From GWB2-37-7 sp942492835 (GTDB lineage Bacteria; Bacillota; Clostridia; Lutisporales; Lutisporaceae): DNA of 64,000 nt. Position numbers and translations under genes: made by a program. The DNA lies in assembly GCA_942492835.1 (NCBI GenBank), contig OW818645.1, positions 1,550,001 to 1,614,000 of the forward strand. The letters are read 5' to 3'. The notes under the pieces were generated by a model. The model saw nothing but the letters and a program-made list of their open reading frames with translations, searched no databases and had not been told where the DNA came from. Positions 28,468-37,698 of this stretch are shown here, piece by piece; the first letter of the stretch is position 1, and every line of letters starts with the position of its first letter.

Positions 28468-29235
28468 TTATTTGTTTCTATCATATATTATTCTTAAGCC
28501 TTCCAAAGTAAGTAACCCGTTTACTACATCTATTGTTTCTGACTCAGAAGCAATAAGCTTAGAAAAACCACCTGTGGCAATTACCTTTGCGTTATCTGTT
28601 CCTAGTTCCTTTTTCATTCTTCTAACTATATAATCAACCTGTCCGACATATCCATATATTACACCTGATTGAATACTTGCAATAGTGTTCTTGCATATTA
28701 CACTTTCAGGCTTTATAAGTTCAACTCTAGGCAGCTTAGCGGTTTTTTCATAAAGTGCGTCCATGGAAATTCTTACACCCGGTGAAATAGCTCCGCCAAG
28801 ATATTCCCCAGATTTAGAGATAGCACAATAGGTTGTTGCAGTACCAAAGTCTACTATTATAAGAGGTCCACCATAGTGCTCAAAGCCTGCCACTGCGTTT
28901 ACTATTCTATCAGCACCTACCTCTTTTGGATTATCAATTTTAATGTTCATGCCTGTTTTTATTCCAGGTCCAACTATAAGAGGTTCTTTTTTAAAATATT
29001 TTCTGGTCATATGGTCCAAGGTATACATTATAGTTGGAACAACTGATGATATTATCAGTGCTTCCATGTCATCAAAGCTATAGTTATGGTGCACAAAAAG
29101 CTGTTTTATCAGCATACCGTATTCATCTGATGTTTTTTGTGTGTCCGTAGATATTCTCCAGAAATCCAACAGTTTCTCTTCTCTATACAAACCAAGAACA
29201 GTATTGGTATTGCCAACATCAATTACTAATATCAT
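28468..29235 (-). CDS. coaX: Type III pantothenate kinase
   Basis: 255 residues from the ATG at 29235; AAGGGTGAG sits just upstream, whereas the longer GTG start lies inside it. It phosphorylates pantothenate, the first step of coenzyme A synthesis. The ASKHA-fold nucleotide loop is LVIDVGNTNTVLGLY at the N-terminus; GADRIVNAVAG near 103-113 and IVDFGTATTYCAI near 121-133 carry the substrate and metal-binding acids; ATGGFSKL near 222 is the second phosphate loop. It lies between birA and dusB, 22-23 bases from each. In B. subtilis coaX is also in the ftsH-lysS region. Confidence 0.93.
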   Translation of the reverse strand: MILVIDVGNTNTVLGLYREEKLLDFWRISTDTQKTSDEYGMLIKQLFVHHNYSFDDMEALIISSVVPTIMYTLDHMTRKYFKKEPLIVGPGIKTGMNIKIDNPKEVGADRIVNAVAGFEHYGGPLIIVDFGTATTYCAISKSGEYLGGAISPGVRISMDALYEKTAKLPRVELIKPESVICKNTIASIQSGVIYGYVGQVDYIVRRMKKELGTDNAKVIATGGFSKLIASESETIDVVNGLLTLEGLRIIYDRNK

Positions 29236-29257
29236 TTTTCTCACCCTTCCGATTTAA

Positions 29258-30247
29258 TTATATATATCTCTCTAAGCCTCTTACAGACACCTCTCCAGAT
29301 ATAATTTCCTTAATAGTTCCATCTTCAAGTTGTATTAGCAGCTGTCCTTCTTCTGAAATATCCAGAACCTTACCTTTTAGCTGTGCTTTACTGCTAATTA
29401 TATTTACCTCTTTCCCTATAACAGCCGATTTTTCTCTATATTCTGAGATAAATTGGCTTATGCTCCCATTCTTAAGAAATTCTTTGTAATAAGTCTCAAA
29501 ATTATTTAATATGCCTTTTACTAAGTCTTTCCGTGAAACATTAATACCCTTTTCTATTTTAATAGAGGTTGCCGTAGAATGCAATTCCTCCGAGAAATCT
29601 TCTTCATCAAGATTTACATTTATTCCTATTCCGATTACTAAATAGTTTACTTCATCTAACTCTACACTCATTTCTGTTAAAATCCCACATAACTTCTTAC
29701 TATTATATACTATATCATTTGGCCATTTAATTTTGGCATCTATCCCACAACTTTGCAGAATGGAATTGTTTACAGCACAAGCAGTCAAAAGTGTCACCTT
29801 AGCAGCTTGAGAAGGGTTAATATTAGGTTTTAACATTATGGTCATCCAAATACCCTTACCCTTTGGTGATATCCATGTACGTCCCAATCTTCCCTTTCCT
29901 TTTAGCTGTTCATCAGCAAGTATAACAGTTCCATCACAAAAACCTTGCTCTGCTATTCGTTTTGCATATAGATTTGTTGAGTCTACCTTTTCCAGAAAAA
30001 TAATCTTACTACCTACAAACTCAGTCTTTAGTCCTTCCTTTATCTCGTAGGGCAATAAGCTATCAGGGCTTTTTAACAATTTATAACCCTTCTTAGTTTG
30101 AGAGTCTATAACATAGCCCATAGCTTTTAGCTGATTTATATATTTCCAGACAGCAGTCCTAGAAACTTGAAGCTTGATGCTCAGTTCCTCTCCTGACAAG
30201 TAATTCGCTGTGTGATTTTTCAATTCTCTTAGTATTTCGTCTTTCAT
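29258..30247 (-). CDS. birA: Biotin ligase with N-terminal HTH repressor domain
   Basis: 329 residues. Residues about 1-60 are a winged helix (LSGEELSIKLQVSRTAVWKY), giving the protein a DNA-binding role at biotin genes. The ligase core has the biotinyl-AMP loop KGKGRLGRTWISPKGKGIW near 115-133, IKWPNDI near 171-177 and the C-terminal SH3-like cap. It attaches biotin to carrier lysines. Here the obvious substrate is the carrier subunit encoded at 31602-31997, immediately upstream in the preceding operon. The gene is separated from that operon by a strong terminator, so it is first in birA-coaX-dusB. Confidence 0.93.
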   Translation of the reverse strand: MKDEILRELKNHTANYLSGEELSIKLQVSRTAVWKYINQLKAMGYVIDSQTKKGYKLLKSPDSLLPYEIKEGLKTEFVGSKIIFLEKVDSTNLYAKRIAEQGFCDGTVILADEQLKGKGRLGRTWISPKGKGIWMTIMLKPNINPSQAAKVTLLTACAVNNSILQSCGIDAKIKWPNDIVYNSKKLCGILTEMSVELDEVNYLVIGIGINVNLDEEDFSEELHSTATSIKIEKGINVSRKDLVKGILNNFETYYKEFLKNGSISQFISEYREKSAVIGKEVNIISSKAQLKGKVLDISEEGQLLIQLEDGTIKEIISGEVSVRGLERYI

Positions 30248-30337
30248 GGTATTATCCCCTTAATTTGATGAATAACTAAATTTATTTGAACTACTCCTAT
30301 ATAATAATATATTTTAATTGATTAATCAAAAGTATTA

Positions 30338-30369
30338 AAAAAAGCAGATGCTCTCACATCTGCTTTTTT
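30338..30369 (-). terminator. Terminator of the methylmalonyl-CoA operon
   Basis: A 13-bp A/T-flanked stem with GC core GCAGATG/CATCTGC (30344-30350 and 30357-30363), six As and six Ts, 9 bases after the stop of the beta subunit gene. Confidence 0.9.
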
Positions 30370-30378
30370 AGCTATAGA

Positions 30379-31578
30379 TTATTTTCCAAGCATGGATAAA
30401 AGTACACCTGCCGCAACAGCTGATCCAATAACACCAGCTACGTTTGGTCCCATTGCATGCATCAGCAGATAGTTGCTTGGATTTGCCTCTTGTCCAACCT
30501 TCTGTGACACTCTTGCTGCCATAGGTACAGCAGAAACGCCAGCTGAACCTATAAGTGGATTTACTTTTCCACCGCTTAACTTGTACATTAGCTTACCAAA
30601 CAGTACTCCTCCAGCTGTCCCCACTGAGAAAGCAGCTAGACCTAGAGCTATTATGGCAAGTGTTTTTACTTGTAGGAACAATTCTCCATTTGCAGTTGCT
30701 CCTACTGCAGTTCCTAAGAAAATTACAATAATATTAGTTAGTTCATTTTGAGCAGTTTTAGAAAGTCTGTTCATTACACTCTGTAAGTCTACTGCTTCTC
30801 TTATAAGATTCCCAAACATCAGCATACCAACTAAAATAGCCGCTGATGGAAGTACAAAGGAAACAACCAGTGTAACCAGGATTGGGAATATTATTCTCTC
30901 AATTTTAGAAACAGGACGAAGCTGCTCCATCACTACTTCTCTTTCTTTTTTTGTTGTTAAAGCTCTCATTATAGGTGGCTGGATCAAAGGCACTAATGCC
31001 ATATATGAATATGCAGCTACCGCAATAGGTCCAATTAAATGTGGTGCTAGCTTAGATGTCAAGAATATTGCTGTAGGTCCGTCTGCTCCACCTATTATCC
31101 CTATAGAAGCTGCTTCCTGTAGAGTAAAGGATATTCCAGGAAGCTTATCTAAAAGCAGAGCCCCTATAAATGTAGTGAATATTCCCAGTTGAGCTGCAGC
31201 CCCTAGTAATATACTTTTGGGATTTGCAATCAATGGTCCAAAATCAGTCATAGCACCTACACCAAAGAATATTAGTGGAGGATATATTCCAAGCTTAACT
31301 CCTTGATAAAGCCAATGCAGAAGCCCACCGGAGTCTGTCATTTTATATACTCCATTAATCATCTCATATGTAGGTTCATTCATAAGACCTGCTCCTGGCA
31401 AATTAGCCAAAAGCATTCCAAATGCAATAGGTATCAATAATAATGGTTCAAAACCTTTTTTAAGTGCCAGATATAATAATATACAGGATACAATCAACAT
31501 TACAATCTGCTGCCATTTTACTACTGCAAATCCTGTACTTTGAAACAGCTCCATCAATTCTCCAAAAATAAATGACAT
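30379..31578 (-). CDS. mmdB: Na+-translocating decarboxylase beta subunit
   Basis: 399 residues of very hydrophobic sequence, about ten membrane segments. It decarboxylates carboxybiotin on the carrier subunit and drives two Na+ outward. Family signatures are LIFFGVGAMTDFGPLIANP near 119 and the re-entrant IGGADGPTAIFLTSKLAP near 175, where the aspartate of GGADGPT binds Na+; the C-terminal GSAGVSAVPMAARVSQKVGQ is also diagnostic. It is the last gene of the eight-gene operon. Because the upstream genes make methylmalonyl-CoA, the methylmalonyl-CoA form is more likely than oxaloacetate or glutaconyl-CoA decarboxylase. Confidence 0.92.
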   Translation of the reverse strand: MSFIFGELMELFQSTGFAVVKWQQIVMLIVSCILLYLALKKGFEPLLLIPIAFGMLLANLPGAGLMNEPTYEMINGVYKMTDSGGLLHWLYQGVKLGIYPPLIFFGVGAMTDFGPLIANPKSILLGAAAQLGIFTTFIGALLLDKLPGISFTLQEAASIGIIGGADGPTAIFLTSKLAPHLIGPIAVAAYSYMALVPLIQPPIMRALTTKKEREVVMEQLRPVSKIERIIFPILVTLVVSFVLPSAAILVGMLMFGNLIREAVDLQSVMNRLSKTAQNELTNIIVIFLGTAVGATANGELFLQVKTLAIIALGLAAFSVGTAGGVLFGKLMYKLSGGKVNPLIGSAGVSAVPMAARVSQKVGQEANPSNYLLMHAMGPNVAGVIGSAVAAGVLLSMLGK

Positions 31579-31601
31579 TGATTATCCTCCCTTAGTACTA
31601 A

Positions 31602-31997
31602 TTATCCTAAAACAACTAATACCTGTCCTGTATTTACAGAATCCCCTTGGTTAACAGCTACTGAAGTTACAGTTGCATCTATACCTGACATTATTTCATT
31701 TTCCATTTTCATTGCTTCAAGAATGCATAGAATTTGACCCTTCTTAACTGTATCTCCAGCCTTCACATTTATGCTTAATATAGTTCCAGGCATTGGAGCT
31801 ACTACAGTATTCGCACCTGCAGGTACTGAAACTGGCGCTGCTTTTGGTGCTGGAGCTGGTGTTGCTTTTGGTGCTGAAACTGCTTTTGGAGCAGCTGGTG
31901 CTGATGCTACAACTGGAGCAGCTGCTACACCGTCTCTTACCTCTTCAACCTCAACCTCATAGGACTTACCGTTTACATTTATATTAAACTTTCTCAT
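31602..31997 (-). CDS. mmdC: Biotin carrier (gamma) subunit of methylmalonyl-CoA decarboxylase
   Basis: 131 residues. An N-terminal about 25-residue beta region (MRKFNINVNGKSYEVEVEEV) is joined through an Ala/Pro/Lys-rich linker (about 28-60) to a biotinyl domain. The biotinylated lysine sits in LEAMKMENEI, about 35 residues from the C-terminus. It carries CO2 from the carboxyltransferase to the membrane subunit. The flexible linker allows the arm to swing. RBS AAGGAGG is 7 bases before ATG. The linker's low-complexity DNA produces long false ORFs on the plus strand. Confidence 0.93.
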   Translation of the reverse strand: MRKFNINVNGKSYEVEVEEVRDGVAAAPVVASAPAAPKAVSAPKATPAPAPKAAPVSVPAGANTVVAPMPGTILSINVKAGDTVKKGQILCILEAMKMENEIMSGIDATVTSVAVNQGDSVNTGQVLVVLG

Positions 31998-32009
31998 AGT
32001 TAATCCTCC

Positions 32010-32366
32010 TTAAAATCTATTTATCATTTGCTCATGTCTACCTATTTGTCCCCATACAGGAGTGTTGTCTCCAATCCTGGTTATATTTCTAATTACTAGG
32101 TTGCTTTGAATGCCCATGGAAGCATTGATTGCAGCCATAATAACTGCAATAAGTTCCTCATCCTCGGTATCTGCTTGTGCTGTTGTCATGTTGTCCACAG
32201 CAGGAGTGAATCTATTTTGATTTATGTCTTTGCCATTTTCTTGTTTTTTCTTTCCGCCAAATAATGATTTCATCATCCCTAAAATCCCCCATAATGCTAT
32301 TAGTACTAGGAATACTATTGTCATTCCAAACAGGGTAACTAACAATCCATAAAGTAAAGAGTCCAT
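32010..32366 (-). CDS. mmdD: Delta subunit of methylmalonyl-CoA decarboxylase (OadG family)
   Basis: 118 residues: one membrane helix at about 5-30 (LYGLLVTLFGMTIVFLVLIA), a Lys-rich cytoplasmic segment, and a C-terminal soluble tail ending IGRHEQMINRF. Short OadG-type subunits assemble the complex by tying the carboxyltransferase to the membrane beta subunit. The EEELIAVIMAAINASMG-like block (about 74-90) occurs in many gamma/delta chains of these pumps. RBS GAGGTGAT precedes ATG. It lies between mmdA and mmdC with gaps of 12-14 bases. Confidence 0.85.
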   Translation of the reverse strand: MDSLLYGLLVTLFGMTIVFLVLIALWGILGMMKSLFGGKKKQENGKDINQNRFTPAVDNMTTAQADTEDEELIAVIMAAINASMGIQSNLVIRNITRIGDNTPVWGQIGRHEQMINRF

Positions 32367-32380
32367 ATAATCACCTCGTC

Positions 32381-33928
32381 CTATACTGGTAAATTGCCAT
32401 GTTTCTTCGAAGGTCTAGTTTCCCTTTTACTAGCTAACATTTCAAAGGCACTAATAAGTCTTTGTCTTGTTGTAGCAGGCTCAATTACATCATCTACATA
32501 ACCCCTGCTTGCTGCTATATATGGTGTTGCAAATCTATCCTTGTAGTCTTGTATTTTTTCTGCACGAGCTTGTGCTGGATTTTCTGCTTTTTCTATATCT
32601 CTCTTGAATATTATGTTAGCTGCTCCATCAGGTCCCATTACAGCGATTTCAGCTTGTGGCCAAGCAAATACCATATCTGCTCCTAAGTCCTTGCTGCACA
32701 TTGCAAGATATGCTCCGCCGTATGCTTTTCTTGTTATTACGTTTACTATAGGTACAGTAGCTTCAGAATAAGCATAAAGCATCTTTGCTCCGTGTCTTAT
32801 AATACCACCATACTCTTGAGTAGTTCCAGGTAAGAAGCCTGGTACGTCAATCAAGTTTAGTATTGGAATATTGAAAGCATCGCAGGTTCTTATAAATCTA
32901 CCTGCTTTGTCAGAAGCGTTAATGTCTAAGCATCCAGCTAGTACCTTTGGCTGGTTTGCAATTACACCAATACTTGCTCCATTTAATCTTAAGAAGCCTG
33001 TTATTATATTTTGAGCATAATATGGTTGTACTTCAAAGAAATCTCCATTATCTGCTACTGTTCTTATAATATCCTTCATATCGTAGCCCTTGTTTGAGTT
33101 GTCAGGAAGTATTGTATTTAATGCTTCGTCAATTCTATTCATATCATCCTGAGTATCAAATATAGGAGCTGTTTCCATATTGTTTGATGGTAGGAAACTT
33201 AAAAGTCGCTTAATATCTTCTAAGCAAGCTTGTTCATTATCGCTTAAGAAATGAGCAACCCCACTGGTTCTATTATGAGACATGCCTCCACCAAGCTCTT
33301 CGGCAGTGACTTCTTCTCCAGTAACAGCCTTTATAACCTGAGGTCCTGTTATAAACATCTGGCTTGTTTTGTCTACCATGAATATAAAATCAGTAAGAGC
33401 TGGTGAATATACCGCACCGCCTGCACATGGTCCCATGATAACTGATAGCTGAGGTATTACACCTGATGCTAATGTATTTCTATAGAATATTTGGCCATAG
33501 CCTGACAGAGCATCAACACCTTCTTGTATTCTTGCTCCACCTGAGTCATTGACTCCAACTACTGGTGCACCCATTTTCATTGCAAGGTCTAAAACCTTAC
33601 AGATTTTCTTTGCATGCATTTCACCTAGAGAGCCACCAGATACAGTAAAGTCCTGAGCATATATGTACACTAGTCTGCCATCAACAGTACCATAGCCTGT
33701 AATAACACCTTCAGCTGGAGTTTCTTCCTTCTCCATGCCAAATTCTGTGCATCTATGCTTAACAAATGCATCAAGCTCTACAAAGCTGCCTGCATCCATC
33801 AAGTGGTTTATTCTTTCCCTTGCTGTCATCTTGCCAGACTTGTGCTGCTTTTCTATTCTTTTTTCGCCGCCACCTGCATAAATGGTTTCAAGTCTGGAGT
33901 GCAAATCATTGATTTTATCAATTGACAT
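32381..33928 (-). CDS. mmdA: Methylmalonyl-CoA decarboxylase alpha subunit (carboxyltransferase)
   Basis: 515 residues, standard for MmdA/PccB-type carboxyltransferases. It moves CO2 from (S)-methylmalonyl-CoA to biotin, releasing propionyl-CoA. Two crotonase-fold halves are visible: N-half with KMGAPVVGVNDSGGARIQEG near 115-134 and SVIMGPCAGGAVYSPA near 163; C-half with IPILNLIDVPGFLPGTTQEY near 345-364 and TRKAYGGAYLAMCSKDL near 390. The glycine pairs of the oxyanion holes are intact. RBS AAGGAGG precedes ATG. The gene directly follows the epimerase that supplies its substrate stereoisomer. Confidence 0.94.
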   Translation of the reverse strand: MSIDKINDLHSRLETIYAGGGEKRIEKQHKSGKMTARERINHLMDAGSFVELDAFVKHRCTEFGMEKEETPAEGVITGYGTVDGRLVYIYAQDFTVSGGSLGEMHAKKICKVLDLAMKMGAPVVGVNDSGGARIQEGVDALSGYGQIFYRNTLASGVIPQLSVIMGPCAGGAVYSPALTDFIFMVDKTSQMFITGPQVIKAVTGEEVTAEELGGGMSHNRTSGVAHFLSDNEQACLEDIKRLLSFLPSNNMETAPIFDTQDDMNRIDEALNTILPDNSNKGYDMKDIIRTVADNGDFFEVQPYYAQNIITGFLRLNGASIGVIANQPKVLAGCLDINASDKAGRFIRTCDAFNIPILNLIDVPGFLPGTTQEYGGIIRHGAKMLYAYSEATVPIVNVITRKAYGGAYLAMCSKDLGADMVFAWPQAEIAVMGPDGAANIIFKRDIEKAENPAQARAEKIQDYKDRFATPYIAASRGYVDDVIEPATTRQRLISAFEMLASKRETRPSKKHGNLPV

Positions 33929-33942
33929 AAGCCTAATCCTCC

Positions 33943-34344
33943 TTATTTTCTTTCGCAGAGTTCTATTAAAACACCATTAGTGCTCTTTGGATGCAAAAAT
34001 GCAATTTTTGCTCCGCCTGCACCATATCTTGGTTTCTCATCTATCAATCTTATTCCTTTTGCTCTCATATCGTCTAATGCTGCTTCTATGTCATCTACCT
34101 TAAAGGCAATATGCTGCATTCCTTGCCCTTTTTTTTCTATAAACTTTGCAATGGAGCCATCTACTGATGTAGATTCCAAAAGTTCTACCTCTGTATCTCC
34201 AACAGGTAAAAATGCAACCTTAACTGCCTGCTCATCAACTATCTCTGTTCCATGTAGCTTTAGACCTAAAACTTCTTCATAAAACTTTATGGACTCCTCT
34301 AAGTTGCTTACTGCAATACCAATATGATCAACTTTATTAACCAC
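33943..34344 (-). CDS. mce: Methylmalonyl-CoA epimerase
   Basis: 133 residues from the GTG at 34344, with GGGAGG 8 bases upstream; the ORF-long start would add 28 residues with no family match. It interconverts (R)- and (S)-methylmalonyl-CoA. The glyoxalase/VOC fold is clear: VDHIGIAVSNLEESIKFYEE at the N-terminus (metal His), GMQHIAFKVDDIEAAL in the middle (second metal His) and the C-terminal VLIELCERK with the metal glutamate. It connects the mutase product to the decarboxylase encoded next. Confidence 0.93.
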   Translation of the reverse strand: MVNKVDHIGIAVSNLEESIKFYEEVLGLKLHGTEIVDEQAVKVAFLPVGDTEVELLESTSVDGSIAKFIEKKGQGMQHIAFKVDDIEAALDDMRAKGIRLIDEKPRYGAGGAKIAFLHPKSTNGVLIELCERK

Positions 34345-34454
34345 AATCTTACCTCCCCTCATACTTATAGGGATATTTTTGATATGTTTATCAAAAACTC
34401 CCCCATTATATTTAATTCTACATTTCATTATTATATTTGTCCATTATAATAATA

Positions 34455-35402
34455 TTAATTCTCATTAATTTCTGAAACATCTTGAAAAATCTTAATGGCG
34501 GCACTATATGGATCAAGTTTCTTACTGTACACATTCTCCACCATATTTTGGATTAAGTCTATCTTGTCGCTGTTTTTTTGTATTGATGTGATAATATATT
34601 GATTTATGAGACTTATTATCTCAGTCCTTATGCTATTTTTCTTGCGTGTTTCATAGTTTTTGTTTTTACTTAAGTATTCCCAATGTTCTTCAATGGCTTC
34701 AATCAGCCTATCAACATCTTGGTTATCTCTAGCTATTATATTGACAACACTGGGACGATAATCTGAGCTTTTATTATAATCCAGCATTACTTCAATTTCT
34801 GTCGCTGTTCTTTCAGCGCCTTCTCGATCTGACTTATTAACTGCAAATACATCACCGATTTCCATTATACCGGCCTTTATAGCCTGTATGTCATCTCCTA
34901 GTCCCGGTACCATAACCATTACCACCGTATCTGCAAGTTTTACTATATCAACCTCTGATTGTCCTACTCCAACAGTTTCAATAAATATATAATCCATACC
35001 GAATATATCCAAGATTCTAACCGCATCGTTAGCTGCTTTTGATAAGCCGCCTAACGCACCTCTTGTACCCATGCTGCGTATAAAAACGCCTGGGTCTGTA
35101 CTTATATCAGTCATTCTTACTCTATCACCTAGGATTGCACCTCCGCTAAAAGGGCTGGTAGGATCTACAGCGATTATACCAACCTTTTTATCCCTTAAGC
35201 GCAGTAGCTTTGTAAGCTTATCCGTTACAGTGCTTTTGCCTGCGCCGGGAGGTCCTGTGATGCCTATTATTCTAGCCTTACCTGTAAGATGATAGCACTG
35301 TCTTATTATCTCAACAGCTTGTTCATCACCATTTTCTGCCATGGTTATAAGTCTGGCAGCAGCTCTTTTGTCTCCATTTAATAAGCCTGCCTTTATATCC
35401 AT
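34455..35402 (-). CDS. meaB: MeaB GTPase, chaperone of methylmalonyl-CoA mutase
   Basis: 315 residues from the ATG at 35402, with AAGGTG 6 bases before it; an in-frame GTG three codons earlier overlaps that Shine-Dalgarno. The P-loop is GITGPPGAGKSTVTDKL near 47-63; ETVGVGQSE near 142 is the G3/switch region and AVNKSDREGAER near 191 the guanine-specificity NKxD. MeaB protects the mutase and gates loading of adenosylcobalamin. The short C-terminal helix region mediates dimerisation. It lies between the B12-binding mutase subunit and the epimerase genes. Confidence 0.92.
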   Translation of the reverse strand: MDIKAGLLNGDKRAAARLITMAENGDEQAVEIIRQCYHLTGKARIIGITGPPGAGKSTVTDKLTKLLRLRDKKVGIIAVDPTSPFSGGAILGDRVRMTDISTDPGVFIRSMGTRGALGGLSKAANDAVRILDIFGMDYIFIETVGVGQSEVDIVKLADTVVMVMVPGLGDDIQAIKAGIMEIGDVFAVNKSDREGAERTATEIEVMLDYNKSSDYRPSVVNIIARDNQDVDRLIEAIEEHWEYLSKNKNYETRKKNSIRTEIISLINQYIITSIQKNSDKIDLIQNMVENVYSKKLDPYSAAIKIFQDVSEINEN

Positions 35403-35414
35403 TTTTATCACCTT

Positions 35415-35813
35415 TTATTTTCTTGTAATATTTTGTCTAATAAAATCAATTGTTACGGACGTAGGCGTACCTGGAGTAAATATTGCTGCTATTCCTACCT
35501 CTAGAAGTCCTGGAATGTCCTCCTCAGGTATAACGCCACCTCCTACAACAAGTACATCATCTACTCCTCTTTCCTTTAGCATATTAACTACCTTTGGAAA
35601 AAGGTGGTTATGAGCTCCTGAAAGCAGACTCATTGCAAGACAATCAGCATCCTCTTGAATAACTGCCTCAACTATTTGCTCTGGTGTTTGTCTTAACCCT
35701 GTATAAATAACTTCCATTCCTGCATCTCTTAAAGCTCTTGCAACAACCTTTGCTCCTCTATCATGACCGTCAAGTCCCGGCTTTGCAACAACAACTCTTA
35801 TAGGTCTATCCAA
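35415..35813 (-). CDS. mcmB: Methylmalonyl-CoA mutase, B12-binding subunit
   Basis: 132 residues from a TTG start at 35813, with GGGAGG 8 bases upstream. The longer frame (35885) would overlap the large-subunit gene and lacks a ribosome site. It holds the cobalamin: the base-off motif DxHxxG is present as GLDGHDRGAKVVARALRDAG at about 16-35, followed by MSLLSGAH near 62 and VVGGGVIPEEDI near 88. It forms the active enzyme with the large subunit encoded just upstream (34-base gap), as in two-polypeptide mutases of archaea and many anaerobes. Confidence 0.92.
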   Translation of the reverse strand: MDRPIRVVVAKPGLDGHDRGAKVVARALRDAGMEVIYTGLRQTPEQIVEAVIQEDADCLAMSLLSGAHNHLFPKVVNMLKERGVDDVLVVGGGVIPEEDIPGLLEVGIAAIFTPGTPTSVTIDFIRQNITRK

Positions 35814-35847
35814 ATTGATTACCTCCCTGATATATAAATTTTGAATC

Positions 35848-37524
35848 TTAAAGTATAACTGATTGTTGGTACTCTCCAAATACATTTCTTAGTACCTGAC
35901 AGATTTCTCCTAGTGTAGCATAATTTCTTACTGCTTCTATGATTAAAGGCATTAGGTTCTCATCAGTTTGTGCAGCCTTATTCAACGCTTCAATAGATTG
36001 TTCAACCTTGTTGTTATCTCTTTCTGCTCTAAGTGTCTCAAGTTTCTTTCTTTGAAGCTCTCCAACAGCTGGATCAACCCTAAGTAGACCCTTTGGAGCT
36101 CCTTCTTTGATCTGGAACTTGTTCACTCCTACTACTATTCTATCGCCTGCTTCAATTTCCATTTGATACTTGTATGCACTTTCTTGAATTTCCTTTTGTA
36201 TGTAGCCTCTTTCTATAGCTTTTGAAGCTCCGCCCATATCATCTATTTTCTTTATGTAGTTCATTGCTTTTGTTTCAATGTCATTTGTCATCGCTTCAAC
36301 ATAGTATGAGCCTGCCAATGGATCAACTGTCTCTGTTACTCCACTTTCATAAGCAACAACCTGTTGAGTTCTAAGTGCTATTCTTACTGCATCCTCTGTT
36401 GGTAGTGCCAAAGCTTCGTCCTTAGAGTTTGTGTGTAAGGATTGAGTACCGCCTAGTACAGCTGCTAAAGTCTGTATTGTTACTCTTATTATGTTATTGT
36501 CTGGTTGTTGGGCTGTAAGAGTTGAACCAGCTGTTTGAGTATGGAATCTTAACATCATGGACTTTGGATTCTTTGCATTGAATCTTTCCTTCATAATCTT
36601 TGCCCATATTCTTCTTGCTGCTCTATACTTTGAAACCTCTTCTAGTAAATCATTATGTGCGTTGAAGAAGAAGGATAGTCTTGGTGCAAATTCATCAACG
36701 TCAAGACCTGCTTTTATAGCAGCTTCAACGTATGCAATACCGTCAGCTAATGTAAATGCAACTTCTTGTGCAGCAGTAGAACCTGCTTCTCTGATATGAT
36801 ATCCGCTTATAGATATTGTGTTCCATTTTGGAACATATTTTGAACAGTATTCAAAAATGTTTGTAATTAATCTCATTGATGGATCTACGGGAAATATGTA
36901 TGTACCTCTAGCTATATATTCCTTTAGTATATCATTTTGAATTGTACCTGATAATTGTTCTGGCGCAATTCCTTGCTTTTCTGCTACTGCAATATACATT
37001 GCAAGTAAGACTGCAGCTGGTGCATTTATTGTCATAGATGTGGTTATTTTGTCAAGTGGAATGCTATCAAATAGTGTTTCCATATCCTTAAGTGAGTCTA
37101 TGGCAACACCTACTTTACCTACCTCGCCCTCAGAAAGTGCATGATCTGAATCTAAACCGATTTGAGTTGGCAGGTCAAACGCAACACTCAAGCCTGTTTG
37201 TCCCTGTCCTAGAAGATACTTATATCTCTTATTAGATTCTTCAGCAGTAGCAAAACCTGCATATTGTCTCATTGTCCAGAATCTACCTCTATACATAGTA
37301 GGTTGTACACCTCTTGTATATGGATATTGCGCAGGCTGTGCTAAATCTACTGCATAATCCATATTTTCAATGTCAGCTGGTGTATATGCTCTCTTTATCT
37401 CCATTTCTGATGATGTCTTAAACACCAATTTTCTTTCAGGTTGCTTTTCAAGCTTTGATTTTACTCCGTTTTCCCATTTCTCTGCAGCTACTTTAATTTC
37501 TGTAGTTTTTTGCTTATCAAACAT
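35848..37524 (-). CDS. mcmA: Methylmalonyl-CoA mutase, large (catalytic) subunit
   Basis: 558 residues, the length of stand-alone acyl-CoA mutase catalytic chains. It rearranges succinyl-CoA and (R)-methylmalonyl-CoA by radical chemistry. The signature TPADIENMDYAVDLAQPAQYPYTRG is split at about 50-75 and followed by PTMYRGRFWTMRQYAGFATA near 79; SISGYHIREAGSTAAQEVAF near 242 is also diagnostic. The TMRQYAGFA segment fits methylmalonyl-CoA over isobutyryl-CoA substrates, though specificity is not certain. RBS AAGGAGG precedes ATG. First gene of the eight-gene operon. Confidence 0.92.
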   Translation of the reverse strand: MFDKQKTTEIKVAAEKWENGVKSKLEKQPERKLVFKTSSEMEIKRAYTPADIENMDYAVDLAQPAQYPYTRGVQPTMYRGRFWTMRQYAGFATAEESNKRYKYLLGQGQTGLSVAFDLPTQIGLDSDHALSEGEVGKVGVAIDSLKDMETLFDSIPLDKITTSMTINAPAAVLLAMYIAVAEKQGIAPEQLSGTIQNDILKEYIARGTYIFPVDPSMRLITNIFEYCSKYVPKWNTISISGYHIREAGSTAAQEVAFTLADGIAYVEAAIKAGLDVDEFAPRLSFFFNAHNDLLEEVSKYRAARRIWAKIMKERFNAKNPKSMMLRFHTQTAGSTLTAQQPDNNIIRVTIQTLAAVLGGTQSLHTNSKDEALALPTEDAVRIALRTQQVVAYESGVTETVDPLAGSYYVEAMTNDIETKAMNYIKKIDDMGGASKAIERGYIQKEIQESAYKYQMEIEAGDRIVVGVNKFQIKEGAPKGLLRVDPAVGELQRKKLETLRAERDNNKVEQSIEALNKAAQTDENLMPLIIEAVRNYATLGEICQVLRNVFGEYQQSVIL

Positions 37525-37563
37525 ATTTACCCTCCTTATAATTATAATATATTACATTTATTC

Positions 37564-37625
37564 AGGCTAAAATCATTAAGAGTCATACAATTATAGTAAT
37601 TAACATTGATAATGAATTTTAGCCT
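37564..37625. repeat. Inverted repeat in the mutase operon leader
   Basis: AGGCTAAAAT (37564-37573) and ATTTTAGCCT (37616-37625) form a perfect 10-bp pairing with a 42-base interior, 40 bases upstream of the large-subunit start. It may be an operator or leader structure; it does not resemble a cobalamin riboswitch. Confidence 0.45.
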
Positions 37626-37698
37626 TCATTTTTGTATTTATGCTTGCAAGTTTTCCGTCATAACAACTTATATATTATCATATTCTTTATATTATGGG

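Noticed and set aside
31771..31987. Two Ala- or Leu-rich plus-strand ORFs
   Set aside because: They are antisense readings of the Ala/Pro-rich linker of the biotin carrier gene.
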